Source: Hondaea fermentalgiana (Eukaryota; Sar; Bigyra; Thraustochytrida; Thraustochytriidae). Taken from it: 61,982 nt of DNA. The stretch lies in assembly GCA_014084085.1 (NCBI GenBank), contig NPFB01000196.1, positions 70,258-132,239 of the forward strand. The letters run 5' to 3'. Of this stretch, positions 1 through 9,000 are shown piece after piece; positions within the stretch are counted from its first letter, which is position 1, and each line of letters starts with the position of its first letter. A program made the position numbers and the translations under genes. The notes under the pieces were generated by a model that saw only the letters and a program-made list of their open reading frames with translations, had not been told where the DNA came from and searched no databases.

Positions 1-92
1 GTCCGCGCGGCGGCGAGCGGGAGGCAGGGGGCCCGGCGGAGAGCCCGGCGGAGACGCAGAAGGCGGACGAGGAGGCGCCGCGGCCGAAGAAG

Positions 93-2633
93 ATGATTCG
101 CGCGAGGCGGTCCACCATCGGCACGCGCGTCCTGGTCCTCCCGAAGGCCGCCAACGCGCCGGCGCCGGCGGCGGTGGAGGGAGAAACGGCGTCGGAGGAC
201 GATGCCGCCGTGCCGCCGCCATTGTCGTCGCGGCACCTGCGTGCAGATTCAAAAAAGGAGGCCAAGCTGCTGCACAGGAGGACGAGTTCGCAGTCTCTCT
301 CGGACCGGAGCTCACAGGAAAGGTCGTCATCCGGGCCGGACGGGAGCGCCACGGACGCCTCGAGCGTGCGCACGCATGGATCAGGGGGAACCGACGGGAT
401 TCGAAGTACCAAGTTCTTCCGTTTTCTGCGCTCTTTCGACCCTGGACGCTACGAGCAAGTCGGATTTTTTGAGACTTTGGAGAATCTGGGGGAAGGCGAT
501 ATTGTACTCTTTCGCACGAAACGCATCACGAGCCGGATCCAGCGCGCATTTGTCAAATCAGGAGGCTTTGATCACCTAGGCATCGTCGTCCTCTGCGACG
601 ATTGCGACGATCGAACGTGCTGTTCGCCAGAGCTCAAACAGGCGCGCGCAGCCGCGGGCGTGCCACCATGGCATACGCTCGAAGCGGACTCAGCCGGTGT
701 CTCGGTATTTCGTTTCACGCCCCACTGTCTCGGTGCTTACAAAGGGATTGTTGCCGTGCGGCACTTGCATCTCGACGAGGATGTTTTCCCACCAGATCGA
801 CTCAAGGAAATGGCACAGACGCTCAATGCGTTTGTGGCCGAAATGAAGGGCCGACCGTACGAGCAAAACATCTTTCAGATGCTTCGGGCTGCCAACCTTT
901 TTGGCCACAACAATGAAGAGGACCTCACGTCTGTTTTTTGCTCCGAACTCGTTGCTGCCGCCTACAATCGCATGGGTCTGCTCGAAAAGCCACATCAGCG
1001 TCCGAGCAACGCCTACATTCCGGGCGATTTTGCGTCCAAGAATGCCGGCCAAGCGCGTGCCGTCAAACTCGTGTCCGGCGCCACTCTGTCCTGCGAGAAG
1101 ATACTCAACACGAGCAACATGCGGGTGGCGTCTGCGGAGCCCGCGTCGAAAATTCTTTCCACCATTTCTGCTCCGCCAGAGTCGTCCAGTCATGCAAATG
1201 ATGCGGCATCTGCTCCAGCGAACACGCCCTTACCTTCGAATGGATCCTCCTTGGCCCTCTCTGGACTGCTGGCAGCGGGATCATCATCATCATCATCATC
1301 ATCATTATCCGCATCGTTGGCCAAGCATCCGCTCGCCCAGGATCGCACTGCGACGGCCGCGGCGATCGAACAAAAGTTGCTAGAAGTACTTGGTCCGAGC
1401 TCGCTCGATGACAGACCGCACGTCTCGCGGTCGCCTCGCGGCGGCTCTGGGTTGCTATCCTCCTCGAAGCGGATGGTCCGTCTGGAATCCGAAGGATCTT
1501 CGGCCATCAAAGATGCTGAAGAAACAAAGAACGGAGTACAAGAGCCTCTGAAGCCAGACCAGTTCCGTAAAATCATGGTGCTCGAGAGACTCAAGCACGA
1601 GAAACACGCCGCAAGACGCCTGTCTCTCGCTCGTGGAACGTCTGTGCGCGAGGGTGACGCGCCGATTCGTCTCGAGGACCTGAATGCTTCCGCCATCGTT
1701 GAGGAGCTTGCCAAAGCCGATCAGCCTAGGATGGCGTCCAAACCTCCTCTTTGTCAATCCACGAGCCAAGACGATGGCGAAAAGAAGTCCACCGATATTT
1801 CGCGGGAAACCAACGCTCCTGTTGAAGGCCTCGCGCTCTCGAGGAAAGAGTCAAGCGAAGCCAATCTTTCAGACCGTAAGGTTGACAAACGTGACATCAT
1901 CATATCTGGATACGACATCGAGCCTGGCAAGGAACCAGAAGATGGTGATCGGGAAGAGCCGGAAGAAGCAGAACACAAGAACCCGCAAAGCGGTGAACGC
2001 GAGGCTGGGCCCTCGTGGATCGCCGACCAACGGGACAATCGTCCCGTGGCTAATTCGTCGTCATCGGCATCCTTGTCGTCAGTACCTAATGCGTCCAAAG
2101 CACAAGTTGCAGATGCGCTACCCGAGTCGACACCGAGCGCCGGAGCGGCCTGGTCCGACTTGTCAGACGATGGCAATGGTGTGGCGAGCGACTACGTGTC
2201 CGAGGACCTCACTTTAAGCGAGGGCTCAACTCACCTTCAGTATGTCTGCGCTGCGCAGGCTGCCTGGCTCAATATCAACTTTACGATTGCCCCGCCGTCT
2301 GGCTCTTCATTTCGCGGAAACGAAGAGTATGGCGCCAACACCAAGGTCGACTTTGTCCTTCGCGGACCTCTTCCCTCGGACTCCAACTTGTTGCTTGATG
2401 ACGATGACCCGAGAGCCCCTCACGAGCCAAGTGAGGGCGAAAAGGGTCGCCTGTTATTCGCCACTGTGGCAACAACGTCCAATGATGTCATTCTTGACAC
2501 ACCTGCTTTGCCCCATCCTGGATGGTACGAGCTCGAGTGGAACAATGAAGGCGAAAAGGATGTCCAGCTCACGCTTTTGTGCTTTATTCAAGGCCGCGAT
2601 CGCGCACTGACACCTATCCAGACTGTAGAATAA
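93..2633 (+). CDS. YiiX/C92-type permuted papain-like protein, 846 aa (possibly 5'-partial)
   Basis: Residues about 125-320 match the permuted papain-like YaeF/YiiX (C92) amidase/peptidase fold. A 'GDIVLFR' strand is followed by a candidate catalytic His161 in 'FDHLGIVV' and a candidate nucleophile Cys283 in 'VFCSELVAAAYNRMGLL'. Families of this fold act on peptide, amide or lipid-ester bonds; the substrate here is unknown. The N-terminal 120 residues and the region from about 330 to 720 are low complexity, with a poly-Ser run encoded by TCA repeats near base 1281-1307. The last about 120 residues look like a beta-sandwich ending in 'GWYELEWNN', faintly resembling a GOLD domain. The frame stays open from base 3 to this ATG, so the true start may lie outside the window. 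An AATAAA overlaps the stop codon (2629-2634). The gene ends tail to tail with the EFHC gene, 158 bases away. The family call is by motif only. Confidence 0.75.
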   Translation: MIRARRSTIGTRVLVLPKAANAPAPAAVEGETASEDDAAVPPPLSSRHLRADSKKEAKLLHRRTSSQSLSDRSSQERSSSGPDGSATDASSVRTHGSGGTDGIRSTKFFRFLRSFDPGRYEQVGFFETLENLGEGDIVLFRTKRITSRIQRAFVKSGGFDHLGIVVLCDDCDDRTCCSPELKQARAAAGVPPWHTLEADSAGVSVFRFTPHCLGAYKGIVAVRHLHLDEDVFPPDRLKEMAQTLNAFVAEMKGRPYEQNIFQMLRAANLFGHNNEEDLTSVFCSELVAAAYNRMGLLEKPHQRPSNAYIPGDFASKNAGQARAVKLVSGATLSCEKILNTSNMRVASAEPASKILSTISAPPESSSHANDAASAPANTPLPSNGSSLALSGLLAAGSSSSSSSSLSASLAKHPLAQDRTATAAAIEQKLLEVLGPSSLDDRPHVSRSPRGGSGLLSSSKRMVRLESEGSSAIKDAEETKNGVQEPLKPDQFRKIMVLERLKHEKHAARRLSLARGTSVREGDAPIRLEDLNASAIVEELAKADQPRMASKPPLCQSTSQDDGEKKSTDISRETNAPVEGLALSRKESSEANLSDRKVDKRDIIISGYDIEPGKEPEDGDREEPEEAEHKNPQSGEREAGPSWIADQRDNRPVANSSSSASLSSVPNASKAQVADALPESTPSAGAAWSDLSDDGNGVASDYVSEDLTLSEGSTHLQYVCAAQAAWLNINFTIAPPSGSSFRGNEEYGANTKVDFVLRGPLPSDSNLLLDDDDPRAPHEPSEGEKGRLLFATVATTSNDVILDTPALPHPGWYELEWNNEGEKDVQLTLLCFIQGRDRALTPIQTVE

Positions 2634-2791
2634 AAGAGCGGTTAAAATTAAAATCACTTTCAAGCTGTTTTGATTTTACGCAAAAGATATGACTGGCTGA
2701 CCCACTCTTTGTCCTATTCTACTTTTTAGCCTCGACTGAGCCTGTTTCTTTCTTCTCCTTCTTTCTTGTCTGAATTCAGTTCTTGCGCAAA

Positions 2792-5239
2792 CTACTTGTC
2801 TTCATACACTTGCGACGCACCCTCCTCCTGCTGCTGCTGCTGCTGCTGCTGCTCCTGATCTTGTTGCTGCTCTTGCAATTGCTGCCCCTTGCCCGACGCA
2901 GTTTGCTTATCAACGGCCGCACGCTGGCGTGCAATGGCCAAGTATTCATCGTTGGAGAGCTCCTGGTCGCACAGGTCAACAGTGTGCCTGTCCTTGTCCA
3001 GGTCACCGCTAAAGTCAAGCTCGTACACGGTGTTGCAAAAACTATGATAGTCGATAACGCCCGTCTGCTCCGTATCGTAGAGCCGCATGATCGCTGCAAG
3101 CTCCGTGTCCGAGACATCCATGAGCAGGAAATTGTTGACGAGTTTCTGGAACTCGTCAAAAGACAGCGTACCGTTCGAGTCCTTGTCGCACTGCCGAAAG
3201 AGCGAACGCAGGTTCGTCTTGGAATGACGAAACTTTTCGAGCAGACGCATTTGCAGTTCCTCCACGCGAGACTTTGACTCGCGAGGAGGCGGCTGCCAGT
3301 GCTGCGAAAGTGCGTCACACCAGTCTTGGTAAAAGATAACCGCGCCAGAAGAAAATTTGGACATGACAACAGCGAGATCACCGGGATTGATTTGCACGCC
3401 AGCATCTTCAAGCATATCCTTAAACTCGTGTGCAGCGATACTCTTGGATCCATCTTTGTCCGCGCGCTCGAACATGGCACGAATGTTGAGCTTGCGGCTC
3501 AGCAGCTGATGGACAATCATGCGGAAGATGTGCTCCGCCGGATCCACGGAGCTCTTTTTTGGCGGAAGAGGCGATGGGATTCCAAAAAACTGATGCGTCG
3601 TGTCATCCGCGCTCAGAACCTGATATTGGCGCGACATGATTTCCAGAACATCGCCCCGCTCGCTCGCAGGAAGCTCGCCTCTGCGCTTTTGCATGGCCAC
3701 GTCAAGCGCTGCGCCAAGATCATCCTCATGAAAGGGCTTGCCCGTCGCAGCGTTGGTGTACGTTCCATTCTCCAGAAACTGGCCCCCGATGATACCCGAG
3801 TTCCGCTGCACGGGCTCATAGAGGCTCATCGTACGCTCAGCAAGTTGGAACTTGAGATCAAAGATGCGACCGAGCTCCTGAGGAATCTGTGTCACGAGAC
3901 AGCACCGAATGTGGAAGCATGAATCGCCGTACTTGTACACGCGCGCCATGTTCTTGCTGATTTGGCGTGGCACAAGATGGTAAAAAGACTGCAAGGAGTC
4001 CTCCTCGGTACCATAGCCATTGTACGGGGGCAAGGGCATCTTGGGCAAAACACGGACCTCCTCAGGGATCTCCACAGTCACTTGATCGATTCCTAGCCTC
4101 GTCTTGTAAAACTTGTGCGTGTATGCGTCGCACGAGACGAGAAGAAAGTCGCGCTTGTTGATCTCCAGCGTCTGCCCGCAACGAAAGTCCTCGAGCGTAT
4201 ATGGTTTCTTTGTGAGCGGATTGAAGACCTTGGCTCGGGAAAGAAACTTGGAAAAGCCCTCGCGTCCGCTATTCGGCTTGAAGACCTCCCGGATTTCAAT
4301 CGTCAAATCCGCCAAGAAGACGGCAAGCTGGAACCGGCGCTTGTCGCCGCCCTCCCGGTGACTATCGTCCCAGAGCACATCAAAGAGCAGTGCCTTGTTG
4401 CCCCACTTGAGGAATTGACGCAGATCCTTGGTGTGGTTCAACTGCGCCGCGGCACTAGCGTCGGCAGCAGCCTCTGCGGCCTTGCTCGCAAGGGCCTGCG
4501 ACCGCGTGACGACGGGGTCCTCTGGGACCGGAATAGCTTCGGGCTGTTCGAAAGAAAGCTCATCGCGAAAGAAACGTCGTGTCTTGGGATCGCAATCCGT
4601 GATGGTGTACGCACGTCCGAAGAGAGACACGGTCTGACCGACCACAAAATCCTTGAGCTCCAAGTGCGTTTTACCCCGCCCTCCCGCAAGTTTGCTGATC
4701 GGTGTCTTGGCAAGAAAGGCGCCCTGCTGAAGACCTGAGTTTTCTACCTTTGGCTCGAACATCTCAATTGCATCATTGGAACGATGATACAAGAGCGTAA
4801 CGCGACGGATACGATGTCCTTCGTCGACTTCCGGGAGGTCCTCCTGGAAAAACATGAAGAACCGAAGAACTTCGCGGTCGTACACGAGCCATTTCGTCCG
4901 CGCGCCATGCGGAATACGCTTGTTGACCTTGGGTGTTGTCGGCCTTGCATGTGCGAGACGCTGCGAAGTCTGGAAACGAGCCGCTGCATCCTGAGCTTGG
5001 TTGCTGGAAGCGTCGCTGGGCGGCGCTGCGTAATACGTTCCGTGCACGTGCGCAACAATGTCCGTCTCGGGCACATTTTCGCGCTCCTTGCGTTCCGTGC
5101 ACACCATGGTGGGTTTTCCATGCCACGGCTTGAGTCTGTCCACATCGCGATGCGTCCGGAAACCGGGCAACAGCGGCACCGACCCCAGGTTCAAGGGAGG
5201 CACCTTTCCTGCGCCATCATGCCATCGCGGCGACGACAT
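2792..5239 (-). CDS. EFHC1/2-like DM10 and EF-hand ciliary protein, 815 aa
   Basis: Three DM10 domains lie at about residues 117-225, 270-385 and 430-553, preceded by the typical 'LPGF' N-terminal segment. They are followed by EF-hand loops at about 594-605 (DKDGSKSIAAHE), 684-695 (DKDSNGTLSFDE) and a weaker one at about 722-733. This order is that of EFHC1/EFHC2 (Rib72 relatives), microtubule inner proteins of ciliary doublets, so the organism probably builds motile flagella. The C-terminus adds an unusual glutamine-rich tail (about 787-804) encoded by a CAG run seen as CTG at 2828-2853. The length is close to animal EFHC1 (about 640 aa) plus the extra EF-hands and the tail. The reading frame is uninterrupted and starts at an ATG. 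The family call is firm; a role in axonemes is inferred from the family. Confidence 0.93.
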   Translation of the reverse strand: MSSPRWHDGAGKVPPLNLGSVPLLPGFRTHRDVDRLKPWHGKPTMVCTERKERENVPETDIVAHVHGTYYAAPPSDASSNQAQDAAARFQTSQRLAHARPTTPKVNKRIPHGARTKWLVYDREVLRFFMFFQEDLPEVDEGHRIRRVTLLYHRSNDAIEMFEPKVENSGLQQGAFLAKTPISKLAGGRGKTHLELKDFVVGQTVSLFGRAYTITDCDPKTRRFFRDELSFEQPEAIPVPEDPVVTRSQALASKAAEAAADASAAAQLNHTKDLRQFLKWGNKALLFDVLWDDSHREGGDKRRFQLAVFLADLTIEIREVFKPNSGREGFSKFLSRAKVFNPLTKKPYTLEDFRCGQTLEINKRDFLLVSCDAYTHKFYKTRLGIDQVTVEIPEEVRVLPKMPLPPYNGYGTEEDSLQSFYHLVPRQISKNMARVYKYGDSCFHIRCCLVTQIPQELGRIFDLKFQLAERTMSLYEPVQRNSGIIGGQFLENGTYTNAATGKPFHEDDLGAALDVAMQKRRGELPASERGDVLEIMSRQYQVLSADDTTHQFFGIPSPLPPKKSSVDPAEHIFRMIVHQLLSRKLNIRAMFERADKDGSKSIAAHEFKDMLEDAGVQINPGDLAVVMSKFSSGAVIFYQDWCDALSQHWQPPPRESKSRVEELQMRLLEKFRHSKTNLRSLFRQCDKDSNGTLSFDEFQKLVNNFLLMDVSDTELAAIMRLYDTEQTGVIDYHSFCNTVYELDFSGDLDKDRHTVDLCDQELSNDEYLAIARQRAAVDKQTASGKGQQLQEQQQDQEQQQQQQQQEEGASQVYEDK
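2828..2853. repeat. CTG/CAG trinucleotide run coding poly-Gln in the EFHC tail
   Basis: An uninterrupted CTG run on the plus strand reads as CAG (Gln) in the EFHC gene near its 3' end. It is likely length-polymorphic. Confidence 0.9.
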
Positions 5240-5362
5240 CTTTCTCGTCGCTTAGCCTTTGCGTCAACCTCGTCTGCTCTGCTAGATCCGCGAGATCTTG
5301 CGCGCGTACGGGCGTGAGTACGTGCGTACTCGCGAGACCAAGACGTCTCCTGCCTCGGAGCG

Positions 5363-5394
<32 letters not shown>

Positions 5395-5396
5395 CC
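5363..5396. repeat. (CCTG)n microsatellite
   Basis: About eight uninterrupted CCTG units lie upstream of the EFHC start codon. Confidence 0.95.
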
Positions 5397-5818
5397 ACCG
5401 TGCCTCTCAGGCTTTTCCCCAGATCCTGCTTTGACGCTCGCTTTCCAGCCACGAGACAGATACCTATGTTCTAACCATCGTGCACGCGCGGCCACCTTTC
5501 CTTTTACTTCTTCATTCTTGCACGGATTCCGCAGCGCTTGCCTACAAACACCTCCCGCCGCGCGCACTGTGGCTCCCCTCCTCCTCTGCAATCCTCCGCC
5601 GTCACGCCGCCGCAAAAATCGTAACGGATCGTTTCTTAGACGATGCACTTATTTTCCAATGGAACAGCGCCTAAATAAGACGAAGGGGGCATTCTTCCTT
5701 CGGGCCGCATTGCAATGACATTGATGGACGGGATAAGCTCGCAAGGCGCAGGACACACAGGACGCAGGACGCAGGCCAGCATGCAGCTGCGCTTCGAAAA
5801 TAGCGGGTAACGGGTCTT

Positions 5819-5892
5819 TATTCATTCCTTCATTCCTTCATTCATTCCTTCATTCATTCATTCATTCATTCATTCATTCATTCATTCATTCC
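5819..5892. repeat. (ATTC)n microsatellite
   Basis: About 74 bases of ATTC units with a few CCTT interruptions at the left side. It lies about 155 bases beyond the stop codon of the calpain-like gene. Confidence 0.95.
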
Positions 5893-6024
5893 AATGTAGT
5901 TTGCGAGTAAGGCTGCACTGTATGTATACCCCCGAGGGAAAATAGGCAGAATGGTGGTGGAATTGTAAAGCTTCGTAAGTAAGACCGAAAAAAAAAAGCC
6001 ACTAAAGATCACAGAGTAGGGAGG

Positions 6025-6042
6025 TAGGCCTAGCTAGGCCTA
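6025..6042. repeat. 18-bp perfect palindrome next to the calpain-like stop codon
   Basis: TAGGCCTAGCTAGGCCTA equals its own reverse complement. It lies six bases beyond the TAG stop (6048-6050) of the minus-strand gene, and a second CCTAGG overlaps the stop itself, making a cluster from 6025 to 6052. It could fold as a hairpin in the 3' UTR, but no function is known. Confidence 0.85.
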
Positions 6043-6047
6043 GGAGC

Positions 6048-9000
6048 CTAGGATTTACGGCGGCCAGCCGCCGCAAGAGCTTGGGCATAACACTCCTCAT
6101 GGACAATGCCAAGACGACACTTCTTAGGAACACCAGAAAACTTGCCCTCAATTGCACAGATGGGAGCTTCGCAGAACGCACAAGTTGGGGACTTGGCCTC
6201 GATATGGGCCTGTTGACATACAGCGTGAAGCTTTGGCTTGTCCTTGGGGACGAGTTCCATACAGTCCGGAAGCATAGCAATTCCGCAATGCCGGCATTTG
6301 TCGGCTGCCGCAAGCCTCTCACGAAACGCGCACCCCTCGCAGTCGCCATTCAGACTTTGCACAGACTTGGGGATATCAACAAGGTCCAAGAGCGCTTCAC
6401 AAGCCGGAAGGGCGACATGCTCAGGATCCTTGAGAACTTCGGGGCTCACAAGAGCGGGCGGACCCTTTTCCTGGCACTCCAAACATGCGTCTGCGTAATT
6501 GTCGTCCCAACAATTCTTGCACGTGGGCCGCATATCCTGTGAAGCACGGTCAAGAAACATAACGTCTGCAACCTGGCCACACGAACTGCAATTGGTGGCA
6601 CACGCAATATGCCATCGTGCTCCGCCCTTGAGAACCACAGTGTCTTCGGCAGGTCCCATGAAAAGACCGCAGGCAGCGCAATGCAAGTTGCCTGGGCGGG
6701 GGGTTGGGAAGCCTCGCAGCATCAGGACATCAGGAGTTGCGAGGATGGCCTCCTTTTCAGATTTGCACAAGGTGAGATGCTGGTCCTCGGCAACGACGGC
6801 AATGCGTTTTCCGGTTGCCCCAATTGCGCATACGCGAAGAGTGCAAAGGGTTTCGAGACCTGGTGCCCAGAGCTGTAGTTGCAAGCGGTACGTCGAAGCC
6901 ATTGATGCGTTGGGACGGAGCCATATCGCAGCACCCATGGCTTCTGGGCGAAGAACGTCAATGTGCGGCCGTTCATCTGAAAGATGCATTTGGACGACAC
7001 GAACCTCGGTGAGAGCATGGTCCGAGACGAGCTGCACGAAGAGGGTTTCTGCATCAGCTTCAATGTCCACGACTGGGTTTTCGAATGCTCGAGGGTACCT
7101 TGGTCCACCGCACGTGCGTAATGAGCATTTCCACTCGACAACAGCTGTACCACTGGCACACATCGCACCTGCTTTCGCAGTTGCGCAAAAGCCCCAAGAT
7201 GCAAACGTGTTGGAAAAGTCAGATATGGTCATCCATATACTTCCATCTCCAATGGGATCAAATTCCGAAACCTGGGCTCTCATTTCCTCGGTCCAATGTT
7301 CTTCGTCATCGTCGGCCCATTTGCCGTGCCAGCGCCATCTCCTTCCCAAAGGCTCCTCGTCCTGACCCAGTACTTTACGCAGTCTGATGAAGCTCTCAGA
7401 CTCGTCGCTGGGCGCATGAATCCCCACAATCTGAACATGAAAGCAATCGACGCCACCAGTGCGCGCGAAAGAAAAGCAATCGAGATTAGGCAAGCGGTTT
7501 TCAAGACTTTTCAACATCCCAATTACGCCCATGTCATCGTCGGAAACTCGATTAGGAGCCGCAAAAAGGGGCATCGTCACTCCTTGCGGGCGAGATGCAT
7601 GTACTGCCGGCCGTGTCTCTTCCCAGGCATCAAATTCGGCGCCCGGAAAGAGATCCTTTGACGCAAGGTCAAAGGAGCACGCAAAACCTCCTGTGAGTAG
7701 AGCAAGTGCCGCGGGAACAGACTCGATATTCGCGAAGGCAGATTCATAGCTCCCAAAGGCTTTGGCAACGGCCTTTTCCAAAAGAAAGACCCAGAGTCCG
7801 ACCTCAAAAGGATTGGCAGAGGTCAACAAGGGCGTTGTGCCCCGCTCTCTTGCAAGAGCGGGAAGCTGGTCGTCGAGTGTTATCGCCTTCCATGAATCTT
7901 TGAGAAAGAGCTTCACTGTGTACATGCCAAGGTGCGCATATGTGGCGTCGATAATGTTGCTCACGATGTGAGGAGAGTGCTCTGCAAGCGTCATGAGGGC
8001 CATTTGGAAGGGCTCGAGCCTTGCGAGCGCCTCGGGTGCCATGTGGCGCGAGGGCTCAGGAATCTTGCGCCAATATAGTTTTTCTGGAACCAAAGGCACC
8101 GCTTCGTTCCTCCCGCCCATTCCAGCAAACAGAGTGGAGGGTCGGAGCCACACAAGACTGTCGACAAGACCGCATTCTTGTGCGTCCGCCTGGCCATCGC
8201 TGCCATCGCGTCCCGTGCTACCAATTACGTATGTCATCCAGGCATTGCCAGGGTCTTTAATGCTTGCAAGCGTTGGACGAAACTCTTCGTCCGTAAATAG
8301 TCTACCTTCTGTCTCGACCCACTGCGCGAGTTCGGCGGCGGCAAGCGAACTCGTAGTGTCGAGACAAAGACCATTTTCGGAAGGAAAGGCGAACGGCCAT
8401 GTGCGCACTTCGCGAGCGCTGCGAAGTTTGCGCCGACGATCCATTTCACGCTCATGCGCATTATTTTCCTCTTGCTCCTGACGTTCTTGAGCAGAGATTT
8501 CGCGCAGTTCATCGATTCGAGCGCGTTCGTCCTCGAGCTGCTCCGCGGACACACCTGCGGTGAGCTGGGCAAGTTGGTCCTCCAGGTAGTCCACCGTTGA
8601 CTTTGCATCTTCCTGGCGCTCACGATCGCGACGACTGACAAGATTGCTACTTCGGCGCTTGTTGGACTTTTCAATATCCGCCAGTACAGCCCGCGCTTCA
8701 GTTAGATTTGCCTCGAGCGTTGCCTTCTGTTCGCGCTTGCTGTTGAGCTCGGCTTGAACATTCTTTCTCACTCGATGACCTCGGGTCCAGCTTTGTAACC
8801 TGATGGACGAGGCCTGACGAAGAAGATTGAGTCTTTGCTTCCTGTCAGCTGCGATTTTCTCTTCGCGCTCATCAGGCGGCAAGTCTGCGAGTCGGTCCTC
8901 CTCCGTAAGAATGCATACCTCGAAGGTTTTCCCAAGCTCGCAAGTCTCCGGATAGAATCCAGAGTATTTCCATCTGTAGCAACCGGGCACGAGAGTCTCG

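Larger units (their letters stand above)
5240..6047. other. Intergenic region with two tetranucleotide microsatellites
   Basis: This 0.8 kb stretch between the EFHC start and the calpain-like stop holds no supportable gene. It contains a CCTG tetranucleotide run at 5363-5396, an ATTC run at about 5819-5892 and a short A tract near 5989-5998. The EFHC promoter should lie in the left part; no convincing core element was identified. Confidence 0.6.

Noticed and set aside
5819..5892. ATTC array considered as a CRISPR or mobile-element trace
   Set aside because: A simple microsatellite with no spacers, inverted ends or target-site duplication.
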